Positions 8,758-18,090 of a stretch of 64,000 nt of DNA are shown piece after piece; within the stretch, counting starts at the first letter, position 1; each line of letters opens with the position of its first letter. The notes below the pieces were generated by a model. It was not told the DNA's origin. It worked only from the letters and a program-made list of their open reading frames with translations, and searched no databases. A program made the position numbers and the translations under genes. The DNA is from Neorhizobium tomejilense (GTDB lineage: Bacteria > Pseudomonadota > Alphaproteobacteria > Rhizobiales > Rhizobiaceae), in assembly GCA_002968845.1 (NCBI GenBank), contig PVBG01000001.1, positions 62,001 to 126,000 on the forward strand, read 5' to 3'.

Positions 8758-9873
8758 TTACCCGGCGAGCCTGCCACCTTGCAAGGGCCTTGGTGCACCG
8801 GTGGTTGTGGGAAAACTGATCGGCAGGCCGCGCAGCACGCGCACCGCGAGGAACGCGAAGCACTCGGCTTCGACAGCATCGCCCCGCCAGCCGAGCGTAT
8901 CGGCGGAAACGGCCTTCACGCCGGCACGGCTTTCGAGCATCGACATGATCGTCGGGTTGTGACGGCCGCCGCCGCTGACGATCAGGCGCTTCGGTCGATG
9001 TGGCAGCAGATCGAGCGCCTTGCCGACTGCGGACGCCGTGAAGGCCGAAAGCGTTGCCGCGCCGGTGGCCTCGTCAAGACCGTCCGCCATGGCGGCGGTG
9101 AAGTCGAAACGATCGAGCGATTTCGGATAGGGCGCCGTGAGGTAGGGATGCTCGAGAAGCTTTGCGAGGCGTTCTTCATCGACCTTGCCGGAGGCGCCAA
9201 GCGCCCCGTTGCGGTCCATCTCGCCGAGGCCCCGTGCCTTGATAAAATCGTTGAGCGGTGCATTGGCCGGGCCGGTGTCGAAGGCGATCATCAGATCCTT
9301 GCCGTCCCACCAGGTGACGTTGGCGACACCGCCGAGATTGAGCACCGCCGTATCGCCGCTGGTATCGACGCCGCGCAGCAGAGCCGAATGATAGGCGGCG
9401 GCAAGCGGTGCGCCCTGGCCGCCAGCGCGTACATCCGCCGAGCGAAAGTCATAGGCGACTTTGGTGCCGAGGATTGAGGCCATCAGCTCGCCATCGCCGA
9501 GCTGGCGGGTGTCGCCGAGCCTGTCTTTGGTGGGTGCCCGGTGCAGCACGCTCTGGCCGTGGAAACCGACGATGCCGATATCGGCCATGGTCAGCCCCGT
9601 GCCTTCGACCAGTTCCCTGACGGCGTAGGACTGCGCCTTTGTCAGCGCCTGTTCGGCCTCGCGGAAGATTGCCGGATCGGGTCCTTCGAAATTCCAGACG
9701 CGGGCCTGGGCGAGCGTCTCCTCCAGGAGAGTGCGGATTTCCGGCGGGTAGGGGGCGAGCGTATAGGCGCCGAACGTATCGATCGTCTCGCCGTCCGTCT
9801 TCAGGAGCGCCACGTCGATATTGCCGTCGAGGACGGTTCCGGTCATCAGGCCGACAGCCCAGATTGGCTCCAT
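8758..9873 (-). CDS. anmK: Anhydro-N-acetylmuramic acid kinase
   Basis: 371 residues, full length. The N-terminal ATP site is [13 protein letters not shown] (residues 8-20), followed by [12 protein letters not shown], the family's sugar-binding region with its catalytic Asp region [16 protein letters not shown]. Further on come [24 protein letters not shown] and [11 protein letters not shown], all diagnostic for AnmK. It hydrolyses the 1,6-anhydro bond of anhMurNAc and phosphorylates it to MurNAc-6-phosphate, which is the substrate of MurQ encoded in the same operon. GAGGAG lies upstream of the start. The usual MSGTSLDG motif is MTGTVLDG here; I would still expect activity. Confidence 0.95.
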   Translation of the reverse strand: MEPIWAVGLMTGTVLDGNIDVALLKTDGETIDTFGAYTLAPYPPEIRTLLEETLAQARVWNFEGPDPAIFREAEQALTKAQSYAVRELVEGTGLTMADIGIVGFHGQSVLHRAPTKDRLGDTRQLGDGELMASILGTKVAYDFRSADVRAGGQGAPLAAAYHSALLRGVDTSGDTAVLNLGGVANVTWWDGKDLMIAFDTGPANAPLNDFIKARGLGEMDRNGALGASGKVDEERLAKLLEHPYLTAPYPKSLDRFDFTAAMADGLDEATGAATLSAFTASAVGKALDLLPHRPKRLIVSGGGRHNPTIMSMLESRAGVKAVSADTLGWRGDAVEAECFAFLAVRVLRGLPISFPTTTGAPRPLQGGRLAG

Positions 9874-9883
9874 GATCAGCTCC

Positions 9884-10909
9884 TCAGGTTTGGTTCACGA
9901 GATTGCAGACCGCCTGCCTGAGCGGCAGGATGCCGCTGTCGAAATGGCGGGTCGGGTGGATGCGGTTGGTGAGCAGGGTCACGGCACGGCCTTTGTCGAA
10001 ATCGATCAGCAGGCTTGTGCCGGTAAAGCCCGTATGGCCGATCGTTCCGGGACTGCATAGATTGCCACCCCACCAGTCGATATAGGGCTGCTCCCAGCCA
10101 TGGGTCCGCCGGTTCGAAAGTGGTGCGCGCATCAGCGCGATCGCATTCCTGGATGCCCCGGTGCCGTCGAGCAGGCTTTCGGCGAAATCCAGAACCGACA
10201 TCACCGTGCCGAATAGGCCTGCATGGCCGGAACCCTGCAGCGCCGCGCAATTTTCGTCGTGCGCTTCGCCCGACAGGATCCGCTGCCGCCAGGCGCAGTC
10301 TTCGGTGGCGGCGGAATTTTCCGGATCGGCAGACCAGGCGAAGCCCCGACCGGGATCGAGGTCGCGGATCGTCTTCTTCGCCAGCCGTTCGAGCGCGAAA
10401 CCGAGCAGAATGAAGTTGATATCGGAATATACCGGCGGACCGGCTTTCCATTCCCGCTGCAGGATGAAGGCGCGCAGCAGGTCCGGATCGCGGCCGTAGG
10501 TGTAGATCGGCTCGACACCCGGAAACGGCGTCTGGTGGCCGAGGCACTGTCGGAAGGTGATCTTCCGCTCCCAGGCCTCAGCATTGTATTGGCGAAGGTC
10601 CGGCAGCAGGGTGGTGAGCGGTGCGTCGAGATCGATCGTACCTTCGTCGGCGAGCTTCAGGATGCGCGTCGTGGTGAAGATCACCTTGGTGAGCGAGGCG
10701 AGATCGAACCACGTGTCCACGGTCATCGGACGTTCAATCGGAACGACCTGCGCCGAGCCGATGGCGCGGGTCATGCGCCCATGTTTCAGGTCGACGATAC
10801 CGAGCACTCCGCCGGGAATGCGTCTGTCGGTGACGGAACGCTCGAGTGGGGCGAAGGCCCGCTGGAAGACGGCGGCGAGTTCGGGACTGGCGGAAGCTTT
10901 GTCTTTCAT
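9884..10909 (-). CDS. Serine hydrolase of the class C beta-lactamase / esterase family
   Basis: 341 residues with the SxxK motif SLTK (S72, K75), the YxN-like motif YSDIN (Y161) and an HTG-type motif in GHTGFTG near the C-terminus. There is no Sec signal peptide, so the enzyme is probably cytoplasmic. It sits between anmK and the peptide-type ABC importer in the recycling operon. That context suggests a role in trimming an imported muropeptide or cleaving an amide or ester bond on it, which is an inference. Family members include D-aminopeptidases, esterases and carboxypeptidases. It is unlikely to be a resistance beta-lactamase because it lacks an export signal. Confidence 0.85.
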   Translation of the reverse strand: MKDKASASPELAAVFQRAFAPLERSVTDRRIPGGVLGIVDLKHGRMTRAIGSAQVVPIERPMTVDTWFDLASLTKVIFTTTRILKLADEGTIDLDAPLTTLLPDLRQYNAEAWERKITFRQCLGHQTPFPGVEPIYTYGRDPDLLRAFILQREWKAGPPVYSDINFILLGFALERLAKKTIRDLDPGRGFAWSADPENSAATEDCAWRQRILSGEAHDENCAALQGSGHAGLFGTVMSVLDFAESLLDGTGASRNAIALMRAPLSNRRTHGWEQPYIDWWGGNLCSPGTIGHTGFTGTSLLIDFDKGRAVTLLTNRIHPTRHFDSGILPLRQAVCNLVNQT

Positions 10910-10921
10910 GTCGTTACATCC

Positions 10922-12667
10922 TCAGGCTTCCGCCCGCGCCCGGTGATCCGGTCCATAGGCCTGCCACTCGGCGGGCGGCGGCTCGAAACCCGGTGGCCGA
11001 ACCAGAGACGGGACCTGGCGGGTATCGAGTTCGAAATGCTGGTTGCGGCGCTCGATGCTTGGCACGGCGGAGATCAATCGCTTGGTGTAGGAATGCCGTG
11101 GGTTGGACAGAACCGACGCGGCATTGCCGATCTCGACGATCTGGCCAGCATAAAGCACGGCGATGCGGTGGGCGATACGTTCGACGACCGCCATGTCGTG
11201 CGATACGAAAAGATAAGCGAGGCCATATTCGTGCTGCAGGTCGACCAGCAGTTCCAGCACCTTGGCCTGTACTGAGACGTCCAGCGCCGAAACCGCCTCG
11301 TCGAGGACGACGATCGACGGATTGAGCATCAGCGCACGGGCGATGCAGAGGCGCTGGCGCTGGCCACCGGAGAACTCGTGCGGATAGCGCAGCAGGCTGT
11401 TTTCGGGCAGGCCGACGCGCTTCAGAAGCGCCACCATCTTTTCCCGCGTTCCGGTATCGATCCGGCTACCGGCGGCGATCACCGGTTCGGCAAGGATGCT
11501 GTCGATCCGCAGGCGCGGATTGAGCGAGGCGTAGGGGTTCTGGAAGACCATCTGCACGGAGGGGTCGCTGCCGTCGACGATCGTTCCATTGTTGGCGGAG
11601 AAGCTGCCGCGCGTCGGCTTCACGAGCCCCAAGATGGCGCGGGCCGTGGTCGACTTGCCGGAGCCGCTCTCGCCGACGATCGCCAGCGTTTCGCCCGGCA
11701 TCAGGTCGAAGCCGACATTCTCGACCGCATGGACCGAGCCCGGCGAGCGGGTGAGGATGCTGCCGGCCACCTTGAAGCGCACCGTCAGGCCATCGACCGT
11801 CAGCGCGGGCGCGATCGCCTCGGACTGCGTGCGGCTGAAATCGGAACGGGCGGCGCGGCCGGATTCGAAATGCGGCACGGCGCTCAGGAGATGTTGCGTA
11901 TAGGGATGTTTCGGCTGGTCGAGGACGTCGCCGAGCGGTCCCTGTTCGACCGCTTCGCCGGCCTGCATGACCATGACCTTGTCGGCAATGCCGGCAACGA
12001 GACCGATGTCATGGGTGATGAAGATCATCCCCATGTCGGTCTCACGCTTCAACTCGCCGAGCAGCGCCATGATTTGGGCCTGGACGGTCACGTCGAGCGC
12101 GGTCGTCGGCTCGTCGGCAATCAGCAGGCGCGGATTGCAGGCGAGCGCCATGGCGATCATGACGCGCTGGAGCATGCCGCCGGAAAGCTGGTTCGGCGTG
12201 TATTTGAGGCGCCGCGCGGCATCGGGAATGCGGACCCGATCGAGTGCGTCCTTGGCGGCGGCCGTCGCCTGGCGCCCGGTCAGCCCGCGATGCAGGCGAA
12301 ACGATTCCTCGATCTGGCGACCGATCGTCAGCACAGGGTTCAGCGAGGTCATCGGCTCCTGAAAGATCATGCCGATCTCGGAACCGCGGATTTTTTCGAG
12401 CACCGGCTCTTGCGCCCCCGTGATGTCGAGCACTCTGCCGTCGGCGCGTTTCAGGGTAATCGAACCGCCGATGATCCGGCCGCCGCCGAAATCGACGAGA
12501 CGGTTGATGGAGAGCGCCGTGACCGATTTGCCGGAGCCGCTTTCGCCAACGATCGCCAGCGTCTCGCCGGCGTCGAGGTCGAAGCTGACGCCCTTGACGA
12601 TCTCGTTCTGCTTCGGATCACGCCCGAAGCCCACGCGCAGGCCGGATACCGAGAGAAGCGATGTCAT
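10922..12667 (-). CDS. Oligopeptide/dipeptide-type ABC transporter ATP-binding protein, two fused ATPase domains
   Basis: 581 residues containing two complete nucleotide-binding domains, the DppD-like half at about 1-265 and the DppF-like half at about 285-560. Each has Walker A GESGSGKS, a signature ([16 protein letters not shown]) and Walker B (LLIADEPTTALD, IVVLDEAVSALD). The fusion resembles YejF and GsiA. Its start overlaps the stop of the DppC-like permease (ATGA). It powers the importer encoded by the next three genes. In a cluster with AnmK, MurQ and a GlcNAc-type kinase the cargo is likely a muropeptide or its sugar part; YejABEF of Agrobacterium is a precedent for muropeptide uptake by this transporter class. 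Confidence 0.92.
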   Translation of the reverse strand: MTSLLSVSGLRVGFGRDPKQNEIVKGVSFDLDAGETLAIVGESGSGKSVTALSINRLVDFGGGRIIGGSITLKRADGRVLDITGAQEPVLEKIRGSEIGMIFQEPMTSLNPVLTIGRQIEESFRLHRGLTGRQATAAAKDALDRVRIPDAARRLKYTPNQLSGGMLQRVMIAMALACNPRLLIADEPTTALDVTVQAQIMALLGELKRETDMGMIFITHDIGLVAGIADKVMVMQAGEAVEQGPLGDVLDQPKHPYTQHLLSAVPHFESGRAARSDFSRTQSEAIAPALTVDGLTVRFKVAGSILTRSPGSVHAVENVGFDLMPGETLAIVGESGSGKSTTARAILGLVKPTRGSFSANNGTIVDGSDPSVQMVFQNPYASLNPRLRIDSILAEPVIAAGSRIDTGTREKMVALLKRVGLPENSLLRYPHEFSGGQRQRLCIARALMLNPSIVVLDEAVSALDVSVQAKVLELLVDLQHEYGLAYLFVSHDMAVVERIAHRIAVLYAGQIVEIGNAASVLSNPRHSYTKRLISAVPSIERRNQHFELDTRQVPSLVRPPGFEPPPAEWQAYGPDHRARAEA

Positions 12668-13503
12668 GGCGCGGACCTCCGCGTCTTGGGGTCGAGGATG
12701 TCGCGCAAGGCGTCACCGAGCAGGTTGAAGCCGAGAATGCTGATCATGATGGCGACGGCCGGGAAGATCAGCAGCCAGGGCGCGTTTTCCATCAGGTTTC
12801 GGCTGTCGGCGAGCATCAGGCCAAGCGAGGAGGCCGGCGGCTGGGTGCCGAGGCCGAGGAAGCTCAAGCCGGCCTCGGTCAGCAGCGACCATGCGAGCGC
12901 CAGCGTCACCTGTACGGTCAGCGGCGCGACCAGGTTCAGGAGCAAATGCCGGGTCAGGATATAGCGTCGGCTCGAACCGAAGGTGCGGGCAGCGTCGACG
13001 AATTCGCGGGCTTTGATCGAGAGCGCCGGGCCACGCACCACGCGGGTGAAAATCGGCGTATAGACGATGGCGATCGCTGCGACGCTCGTCCAGGTGCCGG
13101 GGCCGACAACGGCGATGATCAGGAGCGCGAGCAGGATGGCCGGGAAAGCGAGCAGCACGTCCATGATGCGCATGACAAGGCCGTCCCAGGCCTTTCCGAA
13201 CCAGGCGGCGGTCAGGCCGAGCACGGTTCCGGCGAGCGTTGCCAGCGCCACCGAGCAGAAGGCGACGAGGAAGGACTGACCAATGCCGTTCATCAGCCGG
13301 CTGGCGACATCGCGGCCGAACAGGTCCGTGCCCATCCAGTAGGCCGCGTTCGGCGCATGCAGCCTGTCGATTCGGAACTGCTGCAGCGGATTGTGAGGTG
13401 TGATGCCGGACATGCCGAGCAGCGCGACGATCACATAGATCACCACGATCGTACCGCCGATCCTGCCGCTGGAATGGCTGAAAATTGCGCGCAGCATCGA
13501 CAT
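12664..13503 (-). CDS. Peptide-type ABC transporter permease (DppC-like)
   Basis: 279 residues with an N-terminal OppC-type cytoplasmic lead and first helix, then NPLQQFRIDRLHAPNAAYWMGTDLFGRDV, the hallmark of DppC/OppC proteins (tDxxGRDvxsR). The BPD_transp_1 domain follows, with the coupling region AARTFGSSRRYILTRHLLLN. The start overlaps the DppB-like stop by one base. Two ATGs lie two codons apart (13503 and 13497). It forms the permease heterodimer with the next gene. Confidence 0.92.
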   Translation of the reverse strand: MSMLRAIFSHSSGRIGGTIVVIYVIVALLGMSGITPHNPLQQFRIDRLHAPNAAYWMGTDLFGRDVASRLMNGIGQSFLVAFCSVALATLAGTVLGLTAAWFGKAWDGLVMRIMDVLLAFPAILLALLIIAVVGPGTWTSVAAIAIVYTPIFTRVVRGPALSIKAREFVDAARTFGSSRRYILTRHLLLNLVAPLTVQVTLALAWSLLTEAGLSFLGLGTQPPASSLGLMLADSRNLMENAPWLLIFPAVAIMISILGFNLLGDALRDILDPKTRRSAP

Positions 13504-14465
13504 CAGTTGCCCTCACCGAGCCGGATGCGCGGATCGAGCGTCACATAGGCGAGGTCGACGAGCAGGTTGACCACCATGAAGTTGAAGGCAATGAACAGTA
13601 CGCAGCCCTGCACCAGCGCATAATCGCGCTGCAGGATCGCTTCGAGCACCAGTCGGCCGAGGCCGGGCAGGGCGTAGATCTGCTCGACCAGCACGGCGCC
13701 GCCGAGCAGATAGCCGAACTCGACGCCGCTCAGGGTGACGACCGGGATCAGTGCGTTCGGCAAGGCATGGCGCCAGATGACGCTGCGTTTCGGCACGCCC
13801 TTGGAGCGGGCGGTGCGGACATAGTCGTCGGAGAGGACATCCAGCATGGCGGAGCGCGAGATGCGGGTGACGGAGGCGGCGAAGGCAAAACCGAGCGTGA
13901 TCGCCGGCAGGATCATCTGGCCGAGATTGCGCAAGGGGTCGGTGAAGAACGGCGTGAACTCGCCCATGGCCGGCAGGATGCCGAAACCGGCCGACAGCGC
14001 ATAGATGATCAGCAGGCCGACAACGAAGTTGGGTGTCGACTGGCCAATCATCGCGAAGATGCGTACCGCCAGATCGGACATCTTTTCGTTGCGGGTGGCG
14101 GCGAATACGCCGGCCGGCAGGCCGACGAGCAGCGCCACGCACATGGACATCAAGGCGAGCTGCAGCGTCAGCGGGAAACGTTCGAGGATGATGGTGAGCG
14201 CCGGCTTGCCGTGGATCACGGAAATGCCGAGATCGCCCTGGAGGACCCCCAGAAGCCAGCTCCAGTATTGCACCAGGATCGGCTTGTCGATGCCGAAATA
14301 GGCCGAGAGCGCCGCCCTCTGCGCCGGTGTCAGTAGGCCGGCTTCGGTGCCGAGCATCGCGGTGATCGCGTCACCCGGCACCAATCGAATTGCGACGAAC
14401 ACGAGGATGGAGACCCCGAGCATCACGAGCGGAAACGTCAACAGCCGTCGCGCCAGGTAACTCAT
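13503..14465 (-). CDS. Peptide-type ABC transporter permease (DppB-like)
   Basis: 320 residues with six predicted helices. The N-terminal MSYLARRLLTFPLVMLGVSILVF is typical of DppB, followed by RLVPGDAITAMLG. The coupling motif reads RTARSKGVPKRSVIWRHALPN, and the conserved C-terminal GGAVLVEQIYALPGLGRL is diagnostic for the family. It lies 36 bases downstream of the periplasmic binding-protein gene, in the normal order for a Dpp/Opp system. Confidence 0.92.
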   Translation of the reverse strand: MSYLARRLLTFPLVMLGVSILVFVAIRLVPGDAITAMLGTEAGLLTPAQRAALSAYFGIDKPILVQYWSWLLGVLQGDLGISVIHGKPALTIILERFPLTLQLALMSMCVALLVGLPAGVFAATRNEKMSDLAVRIFAMIGQSTPNFVVGLLIIYALSAGFGILPAMGEFTPFFTDPLRNLGQMILPAITLGFAFAASVTRISRSAMLDVLSDDYVRTARSKGVPKRSVIWRHALPNALIPVVTLSGVEFGYLLGGAVLVEQIYALPGLGRLVLEAILQRDYALVQGCVLFIAFNFMVVNLLVDLAYVTLDPRIRLGEGN

Positions 14466-14501
14466 TCGCCCACCAACCTCGTATCCGTCATGCTTTCGCG
14501 A

Positions 14502-16022
14502 TTACTGCAACGTCACCTTGCTCAGGCCGAACAGCGAGCCTTCCGGCGTCGGCACGAAGCCCTGCACGTTCTTCTGCTGTGCCGTATAGCTGTAAGACGT
14601 GTAGAGCCAGGCCCAGGGGGCGACTTCGACGAGGTGCTTTTCGAAGTCGGCGAAGATGACCTTGCGCTTGGCAGGGTCGGTCTCGACGCGGCCCTTCTGC
14701 ATCAGGCTGTCGAGCGTGTCGTCGATGTAGTTCGTGACCTTCTGCAGGTTGCCGGTCTTGGTCCAGTAACGGTTGTACATGGAATAAGGATCGGCACGGC
14801 CGCCGTTCAGCGCCACCGCCATGTCGAAGTCGCCCTTCAGCCAGGCGTCGACATAGACGTTGAGCTCCATCATCTTGATGTTGAGCTTGACGCCGATTTC
14901 GGCGAGCTGGGACTGGAGGACCTGCGCTTCGGCGGCGGCGGTCGCGGGTTCGCCATTGGCGGCGATCACGGTCGCGGTAAAGCCGTTCGCAAAACCCGCG
15001 TCAGCCATCAGCTTCTTCGCCTTGGCGATATCCTGCTTGTAGCAGAACAGCGTGCTGGCATCGGAGGTATAGCCGGGCATGGTCAGCGGGCCGGTGACCT
15101 TGCCTTCGCCGACCGAAGCCGTGTCGAGCACGTCCTTGCGGTCGATGGCGCAGGAGATTGCCTGGCGCACGGCGAGAACGTCCATCGGCTTGCGGGACGG
15201 GTTCATCTGCAGGACGTGGTAGGCGAGAACCGGCGTGCGGTTGAGCACAAGGCTAGGCTCCTTGGGCACGAGGGTTGCGACCAGCGGATCGTTGATCAGC
15301 GCGAAATCGACCTGCTTGGTGCGAAGCGCGGCAAGGATAGCGGTCTCGTCCGGCAGGACGCTGATGTCGATGCCGTCGATCGCGACCTTGCCACCGGCCC
15401 AGTCCTTGTTGGCGGAGAGCGTTTCCTTCGAATTAGGCTCCCACTTGTCGAGCTTGAACGGGCCGGAACCGAGCGCCTTGGTGCCGATGGTGCCGGCAGC
15501 GATTTCAGCGGCCGGTACGATGGCGGCGTTGATGCTTGCCATGGCCGTCAGGAGCGGCACGTCCGGCTGCGACAGCTTGAAGACGACCGTCGTCTGGTCC
15601 GAGGTCTCGATCGAGGCGATCGACAGGAAGTTGGCGCGCGCGGCGGCGGCGGTCTTTTCGTCGAGAAGGCGCTCGAACGAGGCCTTCACGTCGGCGGCGG
15701 TCACCGGCTTGCCGTCCTGGAATTTTGCGTTCGGATTAAGCTTGAAGGTCAGTTGCTTGGCGTCGGCTGCAAATTCCCAGGAGGCTGCGACGGCCGGGAC
15801 GATCTGCAGGTCCTTGTTGAGGCGGACGAGCGGCTCGTAGATCAGTTCCAGCAGGCGGATCGAGGAAAATGCAGTCTGCTTGTGCGGATCAAGGCCGGTC
15901 GCATCCTGCTTCCAGGCCATTTTCAGCGATGCGGCCGATGCCGGCGAGGCGATCGCGGTGGCGCTGATGGTGACGGCCAGCGCAAGGCCGGACAGCAGTT
16001 TAGTCGAAAGATGTCTTCCCAT
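14502..16022 (-). CDS. Peptide-type ABC transporter substrate-binding protein (SBP family 5)
   Basis: 506 residues. A Sec signal peptide (about 30 residues, cleavage after ASPASA) leads into the family-5 fold: KMAWKQDATGLDPHKQTAFSS, LVRLNKDLQIVPAVAASWEF and LKPNAKFQDGKPVTAADVKASFERL-like elements, ending in a WLYTSYSYTAQQKNVQGF tail. It catches the substrate in the periplasm. Given the recycling enzymes in the same operon, the ligand may be a muropeptide, an anhydromuramyl peptide or a cell-wall peptide. It has its own short leader gap of 77 bases after murQ, without an obvious terminator. Confidence 0.9.
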   Translation of the reverse strand: MGRHLSTKLLSGLALAVTISATAIASPASAASLKMAWKQDATGLDPHKQTAFSSIRLLELIYEPLVRLNKDLQIVPAVAASWEFAADAKQLTFKLNPNAKFQDGKPVTAADVKASFERLLDEKTAAAARANFLSIASIETSDQTTVVFKLSQPDVPLLTAMASINAAIVPAAEIAAGTIGTKALGSGPFKLDKWEPNSKETLSANKDWAGGKVAIDGIDISVLPDETAILAALRTKQVDFALINDPLVATLVPKEPSLVLNRTPVLAYHVLQMNPSRKPMDVLAVRQAISCAIDRKDVLDTASVGEGKVTGPLTMPGYTSDASTLFCYKQDIAKAKKLMADAGFANGFTATVIAANGEPATAAAEAQVLQSQLAEIGVKLNIKMMELNVYVDAWLKGDFDMAVALNGGRADPYSMYNRYWTKTGNLQKVTNYIDDTLDSLMQKGRVETDPAKRKVIFADFEKHLVEVAPWAWLYTSYSYTAQQKNVQGFVPTPEGSLFGLSKVTLQ

Positions 16023-16099
16023 TTTTATTCTCCCTCTTTTGATATCTGTTCGTCGTCTCGACCCAGCTACACTCCAGCAGCGGCCGTCATTCAGCAGCT

Positions 16100-17023
16100 T
16101 TACGCTGTCTTCCCATCAATTGCCTTGCGGAGGAAGCCTCCGGCATCGTCGAGCGCCACACGCGCCGTATCGACATCCATTCCCGTCAGCGCGATCAGGA
16201 TCGCCAGTTTGACGTCGTTGCCGGTGAGGTCAAGCACGCGGCGCGCCTCTTCCGTCGTACAGCCGGTCGCCTGCATGACGATGCGGGCGGCACGGGCGAC
16301 GAGCTTCTGGTTGCTGGCATGCAGGTCGACCATCAGGTTCTGATAGCTCTTGCCGATGCGGATCATGCTCGCCGTGGTCAGCATGTTGAGCACGAGCTTC
16401 TGGGCGGTGCCGGACTTCAGCCGCGTCGAGCCGGTGAGGATTTCCGGGCCGACCACCGGCGAGATGGCAATATCGGCAATGTCGGCGATGACGGCGTCGG
16501 GATTGCAGGAGAGGGCGACCGTCTTCGCTCCAAGCCCCTTGGCATAGTTCAGGGCGCCGATGACGTAAGGGGTGCGGCCGCTGACGGCGATGCCGACAAC
16601 GACGTCGTCTGCGGTTAGCCCGATGTCGACGAGATCCTGCTGGCCCTGTTCCGGGCTGTCCTCGGCACCTTCGACGGCGTGCTGCAGGGCGTGGCTGCCG
16701 CCGGCGATCAGGCCGACGACCATGCCTTCCGGGACGCTGAAAGTCGGGGGGCATTCGGAAGCATCGAGCACGCCGAGGCGGCCGCTGGTGCCGGCACCGA
16801 TATAGACCAGCCGCGCGCCCTTCTGGAAAGCGCGAACGATTTCTTCCACGGCCTCGGCGATCTGCGGGATCACCTTCTCGACGGCTGCGGGAACGCCCTG
16901 ATCTTCCTCGTTTATTTCACGCAGGACATCGATTGTCGGCAGCAGATCGATATCCATGGAGCGGGGATTACGGTCTTCCGAAACCAGTCTTTCCAGTTCG
17001 GATATCAGCCGTTCGTCGCTCAT
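16100..17023 (-). CDS. murQ: N-acetylmuramic acid 6-phosphate etherase
   Basis: 307 residues from the ATG at 17023, which has GAAGGCAGGG just upstream; an ATG 18 codons earlier (17077) is possible but has no ribosome site. The SIS domain carries [20 protein letters not shown] with catalytic E90, and E121 in the EGAED stretch; both catalytic acids are present. The C-terminal helical UBA-like piece ([20 protein letters not shown]) completes the family layout. The enzyme cleaves the D-lactyl ether of MurNAc-6-phosphate to GlcNAc-6-phosphate. It follows the kinase gene after 180 bases that contain a candidate promoter and an RpiR-type operator, so murQ may start its own transcript. Confidence 0.95.
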   Translation of the reverse strand: MSDERLISELERLVSEDRNPRSMDIDLLPTIDVLREINEEDQGVPAAVEKVIPQIAEAVEEIVRAFQKGARLVYIGAGTSGRLGVLDASECPPTFSVPEGMVVGLIAGGSHALQHAVEGAEDSPEQGQQDLVDIGLTADDVVVGIAVSGRTPYVIGALNYAKGLGAKTVALSCNPDAVIADIADIAISPVVGPEILTGSTRLKSGTAQKLVLNMLTTASMIRIGKSYQNLMVDLHASNQKLVARAARIVMQATGCTTEEARRVLDLTGNDVKLAILIALTGMDVDTARVALDDAGGFLRKAIDGKTA

Positions 17024-17115
17024 GACCCTGCCTTCGAGATCGGAGTGCGGTGCAGCGCTTCGCAGGATCGGCGTCATACGATGTTGCTCCTCACCCTTTG
17101 TTACCCTTTCTCAAA

Positions 17116-17144
17116 GGATTAGGATCATCCATTCCATGAGTCAA
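17116..17144 (-). promoter_or_regulatory. Candidate sigma-70 promoter of murQ
   Basis: Read on the minus strand, TTGACT (17144-17139), a 17-base spacer and TAATCC (17121-17116) form a fair -35/-10 pair. It lies about 95 bases before the murQ start and directly downstream of the inverted repeat at 17154-17168. Confidence 0.45.
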
Positions 17145-17153
17145 TTGAAAATT

Positions 17154-17168
17154 GGAATATATTATTCC
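17154..17168. promoter_or_regulatory. Candidate RpiR/MurR operator upstream of murQ
   Basis: GGAATA-TAT-TATTCC, a 15-bp inverted repeat with perfect 6-bp arms. A closely similar 15-bp element (GGAAT-TTTTT-ATTCC) occurs between murA and the RpiR gene, and both lie just upstream of a TTGAC-type -35 box. Binding by the RpiR protein encoded at 19572 is an inference from the repeated motif. Confidence 0.6.
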
Positions 17169-17205
17169 ATATCGCCCAGCCTTCTCAGGAGGCGGGGATC
17201 GCGGT

Positions 17206-18090
17206 TCAGGAGGCTTTGACAGCCTGGCGGGCGAGGATGATCGCGCCTGAGACGGCATCGCCGTCGGCGGGCTTCAGGCGGCGGCGAACGTCGGGCGCCA
17301 GCCAAGCCTCGAGCGGGCTCGACAGGCCGCCAAGCAGGGTAACGCGCGGCGCGCCTTGATCGAACAGCGTGCGGACCAGCGTGTCGATCTGTTCGGCAGC
17401 ACTTTGGACGATGCGACGGCCGGCGGAATCACCCTGGTCCGCATGCCGCATCACCATCGGCGCAAGCGAGGCATAGTCCGTGGCGGACGAACGGTCCATC
17501 CAGGCTATGGCTTCGAAAGGATCGTTCTGGAAGCGCTGCATGACCTCGATCAGCAGAGCGGTTTTCTCGATACGTCCGTCATGCGCGCGAAGCGCCAGCT
17601 GCACGGCTTTGAGGCCGAGATCTGCGCCGCTGCCTTCATCGGAAATGGGAAACCCGTAACCGCCGACGCGCAGGCTGCGGCCTTCGGCAAAACCGAGACC
17701 GATCGAGCCGGTGCCGGCGATGACGATTGCGCCGTCGCGGCCGGAATGGGCGCCGAGGCAGGCGCCCATTCCGTCGCTGACGAAATCGATGCTGGCGAAC
17801 GGGTGCGGGATCGCCTTCAAGGCCTCGACAGACCCCTTGCGGCCGGTGCCGGCAAGCCCGATGCCCACATGGGTGCGGCCTATCTCGTCGGACCCGAACC
17901 CACCCTCGTCGAAGGCGGCATTGAACGCGCGCGAGATCGAGGCCCAGGCCTGTTCGATGCCGAGCCGGGTCGTTGCAGGGCCGGAAAGACCCTGTCCAAG
18001 AACGGAGCCGGATTCGTCCTCGATACGGGCGCGGCAGCCGGTACCGCCGCCATCGACACCCAGGAAAAAGCGTTCGGTTCCGGCCGTCAT
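17206..18090 (-). CDS. BadF/BadG-family kinase, probable N-acetylglucosamine kinase
   Basis: 294 residues from the ATG at 18090, which overlaps the murA stop (ATGA). The ASKHA-fold phosphate-1 motif is FLGVDGGGTGCRARI near the N-terminus, and IVIAGTGSIGLG and GGYGFPISDEGSGADLGLKAV follow. These are typical of BadF/BadG/BcrA/BcrD proteins that act as GlcNAc kinases. The reaction would make GlcNAc-6-phosphate, feeding the same pool as MurQ. Being translationally coupled to murA and upstream of murQ and anmK strongly supports a role in amino-sugar recovery. A glucosamine kinase is the main alternative. Confidence 0.87.
   Translation of the reverse strand: MTAGTERFFLGVDGGGTGCRARIEDESGSVLGQGLSGPATTRLGIEQAWASISRAFNAAFDEGGFGSDEIGRTHVGIGLAGTGRKGSVEALKAIPHPFASIDFVSDGMGACLGAHSGRDGAIVIAGTGSIGLGFAEGRSLRVGGYGFPISDEGSGADLGLKAVQLALRAHDGRIEKTALLIEVMQRFQNDPFEAIAWMDRSSATDYASLAPMVMRHADQGDSAGRRIVQSAAEQIDTLVRTLFDQGAPRVTLLGGLSSPLEAWLAPDVRRRLKPADGDAVSGAIILARQAVKAS

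Noticed and set aside
9884..10909. Serine hydrolase as an antibiotic-resistance beta-lactamase
   Set aside because: No signal peptide, and the operon context is recycling; the SxxK family is broad.
11378..12964. A 528-codon plus-strand frame opposite the fused ATPase gene
   Set aside because: It mirrors the Walker motifs in the wrong frame and crosses the permease boundary; no ribosome site or domain.
14490..16343. A 617-codon open frame on the plus strand opposite the peptide-binding protein
   Set aside because: It is antisense to a clear SBP family 5 gene with a signal peptide and operon context. Long antisense frames are common in GC-rich DNA, and its translation shows no domain.
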